The notes beneath the pieces are model-generated. The model was not told the DNA's origin. It saw nothing but the letters and a program-made list of their open reading frames with translations, and did not search any database. This document shows positions 1-8,012 of a DNA stretch of 64,000 nt, piece by piece (the first letter of the stretch is position 1; every line of letters begins with the position of its first letter). The position numbers were made by a program, and so were the translations under genes. This DNA comes from Sulfurimonas sp. HSL-1716 (GTDB taxonomy: Bacteria > Campylobacterota > Campylobacteria > Campylobacterales > Sulfurimonadaceae), in contig NZ_CP147918.1 of NCBI RefSeq assembly GCF_039645975.1, forward strand, positions 1,054,001-1,118,000. The letters run 5' to 3'.

Positions 1-1030
1 CTATTTTCTGTGCGATCTGCAACAGTTTGTTATCGACTCCGAGTTCATCTTTTAATTCATCTAAAAGCATCTTTAGAATTTTTGCGCGGGGATCGAAATT
101 TTTGTAGACTCTGTGTCCGAATCCCATCAGTTTAAATTTGTCGTTAGGATCTTTTGCCTTTTTTATGAACTCGTCCACATTTTCTATATCGCCGATATAC
201 TCCAGTTGCGCTATGACCGATTCGTTCGCGCCTCCATGTGCTCTTCCCCACAGCGCATTGACGCCGGCGGATATCGCCGCATAGGGATGAGCACCCGTAG
301 AAGCGACTCCTCTGACGATCGAAGTGGAAGCGTTTTGCTCATGATCTGCATGAAGGGTAAAGATGGTGTCCAGCGCCCGTACTTCGACTTCCGGAATCTC
401 AAGTTCGCCGGAGGGATAAGCCCTCATCATATATAGAAAGTTTTCCGTAAAAGAGCGGTTGAGATCGGGATATATAAATGGCAGTCCGTATGAGCGTCTG
501 TGACAAAAAGCGGCAAGAGTCGGAATCTTTGCCAGTATGCGTCTTGCCATCACCTGATATTCGTTTTCATCTTCTATGTTCAGGTGTTCGAAATAAAAAG
601 TAGAAAGAGCGGATATCGCCGAAGCCATCATCGCCATCGGATGCGCCTTATCGGGAAAAGCTTCAAAGAGGTTTTTGATCCCTTCATGTACGAACGATCT
701 TTTTCGAAGTTCCAGATCGAATGCAGTTTTTTCGTTTTGGGATGGAAGTTCGGAATTGAGCAGAAGATAACAGATGTCCAGATAGCTTTTTTTCGTGGCG
801 AGTTCGCTGATGTCGTATCCCCGATATGTCAGCTTGCCTTTTTCGCCGTCTATAAAGGTTATGCTTGAGCTGCAGTTTGCCGTTGAAGTAAATCCCGGAT
901 CATAAGTGAAGAGTCCTGTTTGTGTGAACAGCGTTCTTATATCGATGACATTATGTCCCGCAGTTGCTTGTAATACTTCAAATTCATAACTTTTTTTATT
1001 TTGATTGTCCGTAAGTGTAACTGTTTTCAC
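1..1030 (-). CDS. gltA: citrate synthase (3' end beyond window)
   Basis: Condenses oxaloacetate and acetyl-CoA to citrate in the cytoplasm. The reverse-strand translation carries the type II citrate synthase hallmarks in order: an N-terminal beta domain, then HADHEQNAST, GRAHGGANE and GFGHRVYKNFDPRAK; the catalytic Asp near the C-terminus lies outside the window. I chose the GTG at 1030-1028 because it has a perfect AGGAGG five bases upstream and the protein begins VKTVTLTDNQ, as expected for this family. The GTG overlaps the stop codon of the upstream Bax-like gene, so translation is probably coupled. Together with the pyruvate oxidoreductase downstream it belongs to central carbon metabolism. 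The identification is firm; only the C-terminal part is unseen. Confidence 0.96.
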   Translation of the reverse strand, partial: MKTVTLTDNQNKKSYEFEVLQATAGHNVIDIRTLFTQTGLFTYDPGFTSTANCSSSITFIDGEKGKLTYRGYDISELATKKSYLDICYLLLNSELPSQNEKTAFDLELRKRSFVHEGIKNLFEAFPDKAHPMAMMASAISALSTFYFEHLNIEDENEYQVMARRILAKIPTLAAFCHRRSYGLPFIYPDLNRSFTENFLYMMRAYPSGELEIPEVEVRALDTIFTLHADHEQNASTSIVRGVASTGAHPYAAISAGVNALWGRAHGGANESVIAQLEYIGDIENVDEFIKKAKDPNDKFKLMGFGHRVYKNFDPRAKILKMLLDELKDELGVDNKLLQIAQKI

Positions 1031-1815
1031 TGTATCCTCCTGCTGTTTTGTTGTTTGCTCCAGCTCGCTATAAAACTTTTTTTACCGATATACATATCTC
1101 TGCAAAGTTCCACCAAGCCCGCTTTTCTCATTATCTGCAACGCTTTTTTAGGCCAATTTTTTCTATAGTTGAAAGAATCGGGATGTCCTCCTATCATTTT
1201 TATAAACTGTTCGTTCGTCCTTTTTTCATACAGTATCTTTTCTCCGTTTTTTTTAACAAGTGCGTCCAGCCATATTCTGGCTTTTGCAAAGCTTTTTTTA
1301 TTGCTTGTTTTGCTTATCCATCTTGTTGCAAAATCCTCCATGCATCTGTATCTGGCTTTTGATCTTTCTTTGGGATGGTATTTGAAATATTCGAGATCTT
1401 TGCAGGTACCGGCAAAAGGGGCGGGGCGGTAATCTCTTTTTAGGCTGTTATCCCGTTTTTTGTAATGTAATACCTCTTTGGGATGTTTTTCGATCTCTTT
1501 GGGGTCTATGAGTATTTTTTCATGCGTGTCGCACCAGGGCAAAAATACAGAAGGCAGTTCATGGTCGGATTTAAAGGCTCCAAGACTCATGACGTTGCCC
1601 GTTATACGGCTTACGTAACCTCTGCCGTAACCTGATTCCAGTCCAGATATAGCTAAAACGGCTGCCGGTGGAAGATGGTACTCATGTGCTATTTTTATAG
1701 CTTGTGGAGCCAGCTCTTTGTAAAATTTTTTTACATGCGGATATTTTCTGTAGCTGAACTCGGCCGCTGAAGATAATGAAACAGATATTGTCAGGAGCAA
1801 GATGATCTTTTTCAT
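1027..1815 (-). CDS. Bax-like glucosaminidase-domain protein, exported
   Basis: A 262-residue protein with an N-terminal signal peptide (about residues 1-18, ending SSAAE) and a body resembling the Bax / FlgJ-C glucosaminidase family: KYPHVKKFYKELAPQA, an AISGLESGYGRG segment holding the likely catalytic Glu, and a C-terminal helix-rich part. Such proteins hydrolyse peptidoglycan glycan strands in the periplasm. Its last codons contain the AGGAGG ribosome site used by citrate synthase, and the stop overlaps the gltA GTG. Upstream, 31 bases away on the same strand, is a 2OG-Fe(II) oxygenase gene. The family call is by motif recognition; the exact bond cleaved is not known from sequence. Confidence 0.75.
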   Translation of the reverse strand: MKKIILLLTISVSLSSAAEFSYRKYPHVKKFYKELAPQAIKIAHEYHLPPAAVLAISGLESGYGRGYVSRITGNVMSLGAFKSDHELPSVFLPWCDTHEKILIDPKEIEKHPKEVLHYKKRDNSLKRDYRPAPFAGTCKDLEYFKYHPKERSKARYRCMEDFATRWISKTSNKKSFAKARIWLDALVKKNGEKILYEKRTNEQFIKMIGGHPDSFNYRKNWPKKALQIMRKAGLVELCRDMYIGKKSFIASWSKQQNSRRIQ

Positions 1816-1846
1816 ATATATACTATATAGTAATATGTGTTAAAAA

Positions 1847-2572
1847 TCAACTTATGCTATTGTGCCATTGGACCAATGTTGCTCTATATCCGGATTTTAC
1901 CGGCAGTACTTCGTGACTGAAGACGGGGTTGCTTAAAAATACGAGCATATCCCCCGCTTTGGGCTGCAGTTTTACCTGATGGCCTTTTGCATCGTAAAGA
2001 TAATTGAAAATCAGTTCTCCTCCTTCGAAGCTGTTTACGGTTTTTTCGTCTGCATTTGCTTTATGCGAGGAGATAAATAGAACCGTTGTCAGTTTTCTCT
2101 GCGGAGCCACACAGATAAAGCCCGTCGTATGGCCGTTCTTATCGAGAATCTCGTTTGAATCGTCGGCATGTTTGATGTAGAAATCTCCCGTCTTATATTC
2201 CAAAACCTGAATATCCGTTGCCGTGGTGAGAGCCATCGAAAAAAACTTTTCTATCTTTGGCTGATACAACTGAAAATTTTTGTAATAGAGAGATTTAAAG
2301 TGTTCGTCGAGATCGTAGATCGAAGTTTTTCTTATCTCCTCTACGACAGAGGGAGAAACTACGCTGTTTAAAAGAGTCGTTTTCACCATGGCTTTATCCG
2401 CCTGGGCGTCATTTTTTACATCGCTTACGATCAGATTGCACTCTTCTTGCGTAAAAAAATCTTCGATGATTAAAAACGGGTATTTATGATACGGGTTTGG
2501 AAGCAGCTTGCTTTCCATATAGCACTCTTGTATAGAGTCGTCACAAAAGATATGTTCGCTGATCTGTACCAA
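1847..2572 (-). CDS. 2OG-Fe(II) dioxygenase, prolyl-4-hydroxylase type
   Basis: A 241-residue double-stranded beta-helix dioxygenase. The iron triad is visible as H135-x-D137 (YIKHADD) and H220 (FSHEV), and R230 in SGYRATLVQW is placed to bind the carboxylate of 2-oxoglutarate. Such enzymes use O2 and 2-oxoglutarate to hydroxylate protein or small-molecule substrates; the substrate here cannot be told. The TTG start at 2572 is favoured by an AGGAGA eight bases upstream; the next Met is at residue 19. It reads in the same direction as the Bax-like and citrate synthase genes and may form the head of that transcription unit. Confidence 0.75.
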   Translation of the reverse strand: MVQISEHIFCDDSIQECYMESKLLPNPYHKYPFLIIEDFFTQEECNLIVSDVKNDAQADKAMVKTTLLNSVVSPSVVEEIRKTSIYDLDEHFKSLYYKNFQLYQPKIEKFFSMALTTATDIQVLEYKTGDFYIKHADDSNEILDKNGHTTGFICVAPQRKLTTVLFISSHKANADEKTVNSFEGGELIFNYLYDAKGHQVKLQPKAGDMLVFLSNPVFSHEVLPVKSGYRATLVQWHNSIS

Positions 2573-2645
2573 AGAGATTCTCCTAAAAAATAATCTGCAA
2601 TGATATACTATAATTATTTAAAAAAAGAGTCTTTTTTAATATATT

Positions 2646-2969
2646 TTATAAAGTTTCGATATTGACCAGCTCAACGCGTTCGCAATCTTTTTTTAGAAGT
2701 TTTTTGTTGTTTGCGTCCTCTTCGGCAAGTACAAGAAGATCTGCAAAGTCATTTTTAGATACTTCTACCGTGTGGAGCTCTTTTGAGGTTTCGATTTTCA
2801 CTGCAGCGTCTATATCTGAAGAGAGCGTTATATTTCTATACCCTTTGGCAAATTCCGATTTTATCGTTTTTGCTATCTTTTCGTTTTGTAGCAGCTCTTT
2901 GATCGTTATCTCTTTGTTTAGGTCCGTCTCACACAATATTTTGTATGTGACCACGATATTACCGTCCAT
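2646..2969 (-). CDS. small conserved hypothetical protein
   Basis: A 107-residue acidic and lysine-rich protein with no signal peptide or membrane segment and no family I can name. The middle (SEFAKGYRNITLSSDIDA) and C-terminal (DFADLLVLAEEDANNKKLLKKD) parts look like ordinary alpha/beta sequence. The ATG at 2969 is preferred over an upstream TTG because AAAGGA lies just before it; a TATAAT hexamer further upstream on this strand overlaps the longer reading frame, which also argues for the shorter protein. A near-perfect A/T dyad at its stop (around 2631-2647) may end transcription. Confidence 0.6.
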   Translation of the reverse strand: MDGNIVVTYKILCETDLNKEITIKELLQNEKIAKTIKSEFAKGYRNITLSSDIDAAVKIETSKELHTVEVSKNDFADLLVLAEEDANNKKLLKKDCERVELVNIETL

Positions 2970-3114
2970 CTTTTTTATCCTTTGGTATTTGAATCCTCCA
3001 ATTATAGGCAAATTTTAGAGATGTTGCAAAAATCGGTTTAGCAGACAGCCTTTTCTCTTTTGCTTCGGAGCGGATTCAAATACTAAATAACGGATGAGAG
3101 AACAGGGCGTTTTA

Positions 3115-3357
3115 CTAAGGCTTTTTGCTAAACGCCACACACCAGCCGTGAGGACTGATAGAACCTTCTACTATCCTGCATTCATTTGTTTTTGGAAAAA
3201 ATTGCAGACATTCGCTGCACTCTTTGCCGTCTTTTGGATGATCTTGATACAAAAACTGTTTTTTAGGGCTTTTCGCCAGCAAAGGAGTGGCACTAAAAGT
3301 TACCATTCCCAGTAGGGCCATATATTTGAAAAAACTTCTTCGGTTTGAATCTTGCAT
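3115..3357 (-). CDS. high-potential iron-sulfur protein (HiPIP), Tat-exported
   Basis: An 80-residue precursor with a twin-arginine signal (NRRSFFKYM, then a hydrophobic stretch ending near LLAKS) and the four-cysteine spacing of HiPIPs: C47-x2-C50-x9-C60-x12-C73, with the typical GWC at the last ligand. HiPIPs carry one [4Fe-4S] cluster cycling between 2+ and 3+ and shuttle electrons in the periplasm. The mature protein would be only about 50 residues, at the small end of the family. No partner reductase is adjacent. A perfect 9-bp stem inverted repeat lies about 40 bases upstream of the start. Confidence 0.85.
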   Translation of the reverse strand: MQDSNRRSFFKYMALLGMVTFSATPLLAKSPKKQFLYQDHPKDGKECSECLQFFPKTNECRIVEGSISPHGWCVAFSKKP

Positions 3358-3398
3358 GATTGTCTCCCTTGTCAGAGTCTATCTGTTTTGTTCTTTGA

Positions 3399-3420
3399 CA
3401 AATATCCTTGAGGATATTTG
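3399..3420. repeat. perfect inverted repeat upstream of the HiPIP gene
   Basis: CAAATATCC, a four-base TTGA loop, then GGATATTTG: a 9-bp perfect stem 42 bases 5' of the HiPIP start codon. There is no T-run on either side, so it is a better candidate for an operator or an mRNA leader hairpin than for a terminator. A second, smaller dyad (GCCG and CGGC around 3434-3446) follows on the plus strand. Function is unknown. Confidence 0.6.
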
Positions 3421-3509
3421 CACCGTATTTTGCCGAAGCACGGCGAAAAAGCGATCCGCTATGCTTTTCCTGTTTGTAGAGTTAAACGATTACGAATTTT
3501 TCCTTATGT

Positions 3510-3515
3510 TATAAT
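3510..3515 (+). promoter_or_regulatory. putative -10 element (TATAAT) before ybgC
   Basis: A consensus TATAAT in an AT-rich stretch 108 bases before the ybgC start. Campylobacterota sigma70 promoters often lack a recognisable -35 box, and none is evident here. The call rests on the hexamer alone. Confidence 0.35.
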
Positions 3516-3623
3516 TAACTATTATCAATAATATATTTGTTCCCTTTAGCCTTAATAAAAAAAAGCGGTGTTAAAGGGCTATCTTAATAAAATAGTGAAA
3601 TATTTATGATCGGAATTTAGTAA

Positions 3624-4001
3624 ATGAAAATTAGAGTCTATTATGAAGATACGGATGTCGGCGGTGTCGTTTACCACTCAAACTATCTGAATTTTTGCGA
3701 AAGAGCCAGAAGCGAAGCTTTTTTTGAGAAGGGGATGTCACCTGTGATGCAAAACGGACATTTTGTCGTCAAAGATATTCAGGCGTCGTATATCGCCTCG
3801 GCAAAATTGGGAGAGATTTTGTATGTAAAAACTGCTCTTATGGAATTGAAGCGAGTCTCTTTTAAACTCCGTCAGGAGGTATATAGAGACGAAGAAAAAC
3901 TTTTTGAGATGGATATAACACTTGCATTTGTCGATTTTGAGGGAAAAATCAAAAAACTGGAACCTCAAAATCTAGAGATACTGAACCTACTTTTCACCTG
4001 A
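3624..4001 (+). CDS. ybgC: YbgC/FadM-type acyl-CoA thioesterase
   Basis: A 125-residue hotdog-fold thioesterase. The N-terminus YYEDTDVGGVVYHSNYLNF is the diagnostic YbgC signature, including the catalytic Asp within DTD and the VYHSNY turn; the rest (ERARSEAFFE, RVSFKLRQEVYR, ALAFVD-type strand) follows the fold at usual length. YbgC hydrolyses acyl-CoA or acyl-ACP thioesters and is often linked to the Tol-Pal envelope system or phospholipid synthesis; no tol genes are in this window. It converges with the next gene, and the two 3' ends overlap by 15 bases. Confidence 0.9.
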   Translation: MKIRVYYEDTDVGGVVYHSNYLNFCERARSEAFFEKGMSPVMQNGHFVVKDIQASYIASAKLGEILYVKTALMELKRVSFKLRQEVYRDEEKLFEMDITLAFVDFEGKIKKLEPQNLEILNLLFT

Positions 4002-5234
4002 TTTATACGTCCTGAACCTTGCGTATGAGGGCTTGACAAGAGTTATAGGATAGATGATCTGGTGGTCTACCATCTGCAGCGGATACTCACGCGGTACGTT
4101 TGTTATCAGATTGAAAAAGTAATCTATACCGACTGTTGTGGCATAGTTTATCCAATCATATACTATGTCATTGCTCAAAAGAGAGTTTGTCTCTATGATA
4201 ATATTGTTGTTTTTGGAGATCGAGTTGGCGATGATCATATTTTCTCTGTCTTGAAACTGGGTCATCGAGAGTATCAGCGGATCATAGTTTATCTGCGTGG
4301 AGAGGACGTTCGTCTCGTTTACGTCGTAAAGTGTCAGCTGCGACATGATCATTCCTGTTTTGACGACGGGTGTATTTGTCAAGAAGGAACCGTATTGGAC
4401 GTCCTTGTTCTCAAACAGCTCGTCTTTGAGGTTCGTAGAACTTTTATCGATACTGAACGTAAAGACTTTTCTTGATTGAGGATCTGCTTGCTCAAAGCCC
4501 GTCGAATCGATGTCTTTATGCAGATATTTGTCTTCGGCGTATTTACTGAGCCTGTCCGCCAAGATCGATTTGTCTTTGAAGACCACAAGAGGGGAGACGG
4601 CTTCTTTTAGTAAAAGGTTTGTCTGTGCTTTGTAGTCTATCCCTCCGAAATACAGGTAGTTCGACGATGAGACTACATCATCTTTGTTTACGGTCGGGAA
4701 AAATATGTTTATCTGCGGATCTATACCGATAACCGTATCGACACCGTCTTTTGTCAGCGGTGCTATCGCGTAGTAAAAACCTTCATTTTCGATCTCATGA
4801 ATCGTCTTGCTTAAAACGTCTTTGTCCTGAGAGTCGATATTGAAGGTTTTGATGTCAAATGCACGATTTTTGGTGAGCAGATACGCAAAGACGGAGTTTG
4901 TCGTGGAAGCCGCATATCTGCCTATGATCTTATAGGGGATGATGATAGCTATCTTTAGTTTATCCGTGGATATCGGTGCACCGATATTAAAGAGAGAAAG
5001 ATTTAAAAGACGCTGTTCGTTAAGCTCTTTATTATCGAGTTTTGTCGGTGAATGTGCCAGAAATGAAAAGATATATCCCTTTTGCAGCTCCTCTTTGAGA
5101 CACTCTTCGTCGCATACGTAAGGATCAAGATCCTGCATATATGTTTTAGGAAGGGGAATCGGAGAAGCGAGATAGCTTTTTGCGGATACGAAAACGGGTA
5201 GCAGCAAAAGAAGTAAAAAAAGTTTCAATTTCAT
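3987..5234 (-). CDS. exported periplasmic protein, binding-protein-like, unknown role
   Basis: A 415-residue protein with a clear signal peptide (MKLKLFLLLLLLPVFVSAKS). The central part (KIAIIIPYKIIGRYAASTTN, FYYAIAPLTKDGVDTVIG, NIFFPTVNK, VVFKDKSILADRLS) has the alternating strands and helices of a type-I periplasmic binding fold, as in LppC or amino-acid receptors, but no specific family is certain. A CDEEC pair near residue 41 could form a disulfide. Its start overlaps the stop of the uracil-DNA-glycosylase-like gene by four bases (ATGA), so the two are co-transcribed. I cannot assign a ligand. Confidence 0.7.
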   Translation of the reverse strand: MKLKLFLLLLLLPVFVSAKSYLASPIPLPKTYMQDLDPYVCDEECLKEELQKGYIFSFLAHSPTKLDNKELNEQRLLNLSLFNIGAPISTDKLKIAIIIPYKIIGRYAASTTNSVFAYLLTKNRAFDIKTFNIDSQDKDVLSKTIHEIENEGFYYAIAPLTKDGVDTVIGIDPQINIFFPTVNKDDVVSSSNYLYFGGIDYKAQTNLLLKEAVSPLVVFKDKSILADRLSKYAEDKYLHKDIDSTGFEQADPQSRKVFTFSIDKSSTNLKDELFENKDVQYGSFLTNTPVVKTGMIMSQLTLYDVNETNVLSTQINYDPLILSMTQFQDRENMIIANSISKNNNIIIETNSLLSNDIVYDWINYATTVGIDYFFNLITNVPREYPLQMVDHQIIYPITLVKPSYARFRTYKSGEK

Positions 5235-5887
5235 AACAGGCTCTTTATTATTTTAAGGTCGTTAAGGGTCTCTTTTTTTAAAGAGGGATTGCGCAGCAGA
5301 AATTGAGGATGATATATAGGAACGAGCTTATAATCTTTCAGGTCGATGATATGTCCTCTCACGCTGTTAAACTCCTCTTTTGTTTGAGAAAAGATATTAT
5401 AGGCTTCATCTCCTAAAGTTACGATAACTTTCGGTTTGATGAGCTCAATCTGTTTAAAAAGGTAGGGTTTACAGCTATTGAATTCCGAATCGGAAGGCTT
5501 GTTTGAGCCAAGCGGTTTGCATTTTACCGCATGCGTAAAAAAGATATCGTCTATATCGAGTTCAAGTACGTTTTCGACCATTTTTCTAAGCGAAGTGCCG
5601 GCTCTTCCCGTATAATAGCTTGCCGAATCGTTCTCGTTGCTTGATACGATAGAGTCGATGATCATCAGCTTTGCCTTGCCGCTCCCGTATCCGCTCATAC
5701 TTTGTTTTCTGGATTTGCTCAGATCGCAAAGATGGCATGATGCGATACTTGCATGCAAAGAGCCGATATCGTCGGGCAGAACATCTAAGCTCTTTTGATT
5801 TACCGAAACAAGGTCAGTATACTCAAACCCTAATGATTTAAGCCGATATAGGTTTTGTAACATCGCAAGATTTTGATATGATTTCAA
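5231..5887 (-). CDS. divergent family-4-like uracil-DNA glycosylase
   Basis: A 218-residue protein of the iron-sulfur family-4 uracil-DNA glycosylase group. The four likely cluster ligands are C51, C54, C123 and C139; the GRAGTSLRKM segment, VKCKP and a C-terminal HPQFLLRNP follow in the right order. Normal members remove uracil from DNA to start base-excision repair. The first active-site motif, normally GEAPG followed by an acidic residue, is replaced by DSIVSSNEND around residues 79-87, so catalysis or base preference may differ. The N-terminal 45 residues form a short helical extension. It overlaps the following exported-protein gene by four bases. Confidence 0.75.
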   Translation of the reverse strand: MKSYQNLAMLQNLYRLKSLGFEYTDLVSVNQKSLDVLPDDIGSLHASIASCHLCDLSKSRKQSMSGYGSGKAKLMIIDSIVSSNENDSASYYTGRAGTSLRKMVENVLELDIDDIFFTHAVKCKPLGSNKPSDSEFNSCKPYLFKQIELIKPKVIVTLGDEAYNIFSQTKEEFNSVRGHIIDLKDYKLVPIYHPQFLLRNPSLKKETLNDLKIIKSLL

Positions 5888-5966
5888 TAATACGTTTCTC
5901 TAACCTTCTTTAAAATATTTTGTAGTATAGTTTAAGAGGTGTTAAATATAGATAAAATGGACGGAC

Positions 5967-7520
5967 ATGAAAAACGGCTTTATGATAAACGAATATACGA
6001 TATCCTCTTCGAGTGAAGTCGAAAATGTAGTACAGAGGATATATAAAGAGTCCAAGGAACATGTATATATCCAGATAGCGGCATATATCCACAATACCGT
6101 CCTTGTTCATAATCTTACCTCTTATCTTAAGAAAAACTCAAAAGACGGCATTGAAATAGCACTTCTGAAATCAAAAGACAAAAATGACGTAAACATAGTG
6201 GTCTACAGCTCGGATGAGAAGCTTACCAAAGACGAGATACTCTACAAACTGCAAAACAAAAATAAAATAGTAGAAACAGATGTACAAGATTGTAAAGTAC
6301 AGCTTTTAAAAAGATTTTTCACCGACCCTCTGACCGGCTTTCCCAATCTTTACCAGATGCGGCGCGACATGCAGGACATAGAAGACAGGACCTACATCTG
6401 TGTTGCTTTGGATAACTTTCAGGTGATAAACGATTTTTACGGTTTTGTCGTCGGTGATTATCTGCTTGAACAGATGGCGTTTAAATTGAAAAACAATGTG
6501 AAAAACTCCAAAGTCTACAGAATTTCCGGTGCCGAATTCGGAATACTGATTGATGAGATAATGGATTTTTATACGCTAAAAAGCTATTTGAAAGAGCTAA
6601 ACAGTATGCTTAAAAACTCATCGTTTGAGTATCAAAACAATGTGATCTATACCGATGTGACTTTGGCGTCTTCTGCGGGCAGAAACTTTGAAAATCTTTT
6701 CTCTAAAGTGAATATGGCTTTAAAATATGCAAAACAGATGAAACTGCCTTTTTGGATATATGAAGACAGAATGAACTTCGAAAACGAGTATGAGCAAAAT
6801 CTCATCACGTCGTTCAAGATCAGAAAATCCATAGAGAATTCGGGGGTCATTCCCTATTTTCAGCCGATAGTATCGAACAAAACAGGAAAGATAGTGAGAT
6901 TTGAATCTCTTGCGAGGCTCAAGGATGAAAACGGCAATATACTTTCTCCTCTACAATTCATACCTATAGCTAAAACCATAAAAGTCTATACTGTGGTCAC
7001 AAAAAGCGTAATAGAAAAAACGTTCGATATCTTTAAGGACAACGAGTTCGAGTTCAGCATCAATCTTTCGATCGAAGATATTATGAGCGAAGAGATATAC
7101 ACTTTTATCATAGAACGCTTGAAGCAATCTGATCTTGGAAACCGCGTAACGTTCGAGCTTTTGGAATCAGAAGCGATCATCGATTATAATAAAGTGACGA
7201 GATTCGTAACGGAAGTAAAACGTTTTGGAGCAAAGATCGCCATAGACGACTTTGGAAGCGGATATTCGAACTTTTCATATCTTACCAAGATACAGGTAGA
7301 TTACATCAAAATAGACGGGATGCTCATAAAAGATATCGATATCTGCAAAAATTCGAGGCTTATAGCGCAGACCATCGTAGAGTTTGCCAAAAAGATGGGT
7401 ATCGAGACCATAGCGGAGTATGTACACTCAAGTACCGTCGAATCGGTGGTTAAAGAGCTCGGAATAGATTATTCGCAGGGCTATTACATAGACGAACCTA
7501 CACCGAAACTTCCTAGTTAA
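5967..7520 (+). CDS. c-di-GMP phosphodiesterase with degenerate GGDEF and EAL domain
   Basis: A 517-residue cytoplasmic protein without membrane segments. Residues 1-110 form an unassigned input region. The GGDEF-like domain (about 115-260) has SGAEF at 187-191 instead of GGDEF, so it should not make c-di-GMP but may bind nucleotide. The EAL domain (about 275-515) keeps ESLARL (313 on), INLS, ELLESE, DDFGSGYSNF, IKIDG and a final QGYYIDEP, i.e. the metal- and substrate-binding residues, so phosphodiesterase activity is likely. It stands alone and converges with arsC, whose stop is four bases away. Confidence 0.88.
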   Translation: MKNGFMINEYTISSSSEVENVVQRIYKESKEHVYIQIAAYIHNTVLVHNLTSYLKKNSKDGIEIALLKSKDKNDVNIVVYSSDEKLTKDEILYKLQNKNKIVETDVQDCKVQLLKRFFTDPLTGFPNLYQMRRDMQDIEDRTYICVALDNFQVINDFYGFVVGDYLLEQMAFKLKNNVKNSKVYRISGAEFGILIDEIMDFYTLKSYLKELNSMLKNSSFEYQNNVIYTDVTLASSAGRNFENLFSKVNMALKYAKQMKLPFWIYEDRMNFENEYEQNLITSFKIRKSIENSGVIPYFQPIVSNKTGKIVRFESLARLKDENGNILSPLQFIPIAKTIKVYTVVTKSVIEKTFDIFKDNEFEFSINLSIEDIMSEEIYTFIIERLKQSDLGNRVTFELLESEAIIDYNKVTRFVTEVKRFGAKIAIDDFGSGYSNFSYLTKIQVDYIKIDGMLIKDIDICKNSRLIAQTIVEFAKKMGIETIAEYVHSSTVESVVKELGIDYSQGYYIDEPTPKLPS

Positions 7521-7524
7521 GCAC

Positions 7525-7935
7525 TTAGCAAAGCTCTTTTTTTATGACGGGGAGCAGCTGCTGCTCTATAAGTTTTAAAGTCTTTTCATACTCTGCATAC
7601 TCTTTTCCGCTCGGATCCTCAAAACCGACGTGTATGGTTTTGACCGCTTTTGGAAACATAGGGCAGGTCTCTTTGGCATTGTCGCAAACGGTCACTACAA
7701 GATCAAATGGAGTGTCTAAAACAGTTTCGATGAGCTTTGAATGGTATTCATCTCTCCAAAGCCCGTTGTCCGTTAAAAGCTTTTGCGCATTCGGATTAAC
7801 GGTTCCGCTCGCCTTTACTCCCGAGCTTTGTGCTTCTGCACAATCACTGAGTTTTGCATTGATAAGTGCTTCAGCCATGATAGAGCGGCAACTGTTGCCC
7901 GTACAAAGAATAAGAATCTGTTTTTTTTGAGTCAT
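7525..7935 (-). CDS. arsC: arsenate reductase, thioredoxin-coupled LMW-PTP type
   Basis: A 136-residue low-molecular-weight phosphatase fold enzyme reducing arsenate to arsenite. The phosphate loop C11-TGNSC-R17, the redox pair C84 and C91 (VCDNAKETC) and the general acid D107 (FEDPSG) are all present, matching the thioredoxin-dependent Staphylococcus-type ArsC in size and spacing. The arsenite is then normally exported, but no arsB, acr3 or arsR gene lies next to it here. A 26-bp palindrome with the ArsR operator pattern sits 39 bases upstream of the start, so arsenic control is likely exerted by an ArsR encoded elsewhere. Confidence 0.93.
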   Translation of the reverse strand: MTQKKQILILCTGNSCRSIMAEALINAKLSDCAEAQSSGVKASGTVNPNAQKLLTDNGLWRDEYHSKLIETVLDTPFDLVVTVCDNAKETCPMFPKAVKTIHVGFEDPSGKEYAEYEKTLKLIEQQLLPVIKKELC

Positions 7936-7973
7936 TTTTAAATCCGGATTTTAGATTATGAAAGTATAACATA

Positions 7974-7999
7974 AATAAATCAACATATGTTGATTTATT
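7974..7999. promoter_or_regulatory. 26-bp perfect palindrome, ArsR-type operator
   Basis: AATAAATCAACAT followed by its exact reverse complement. The core ATCAA-N6-TTGAT is the usual ArsR-family operator pattern. It lies between the 3' end of the Crp/Fnr gene and the arsC start, in the arsC promoter region. It also resembles an Fnr-like half-site arrangement (TTGAT), but the N6 spacing favours ArsR. Confidence 0.7.
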
Positions 8000-8012
8000 G
8001 ATTCAATATGCT

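Noticed and set aside
1-868. Plus-strand open frames of 100 or more residues opposite citrate synthase
   Set aside because: They are antisense shadows of the conserved gltA reading frame.
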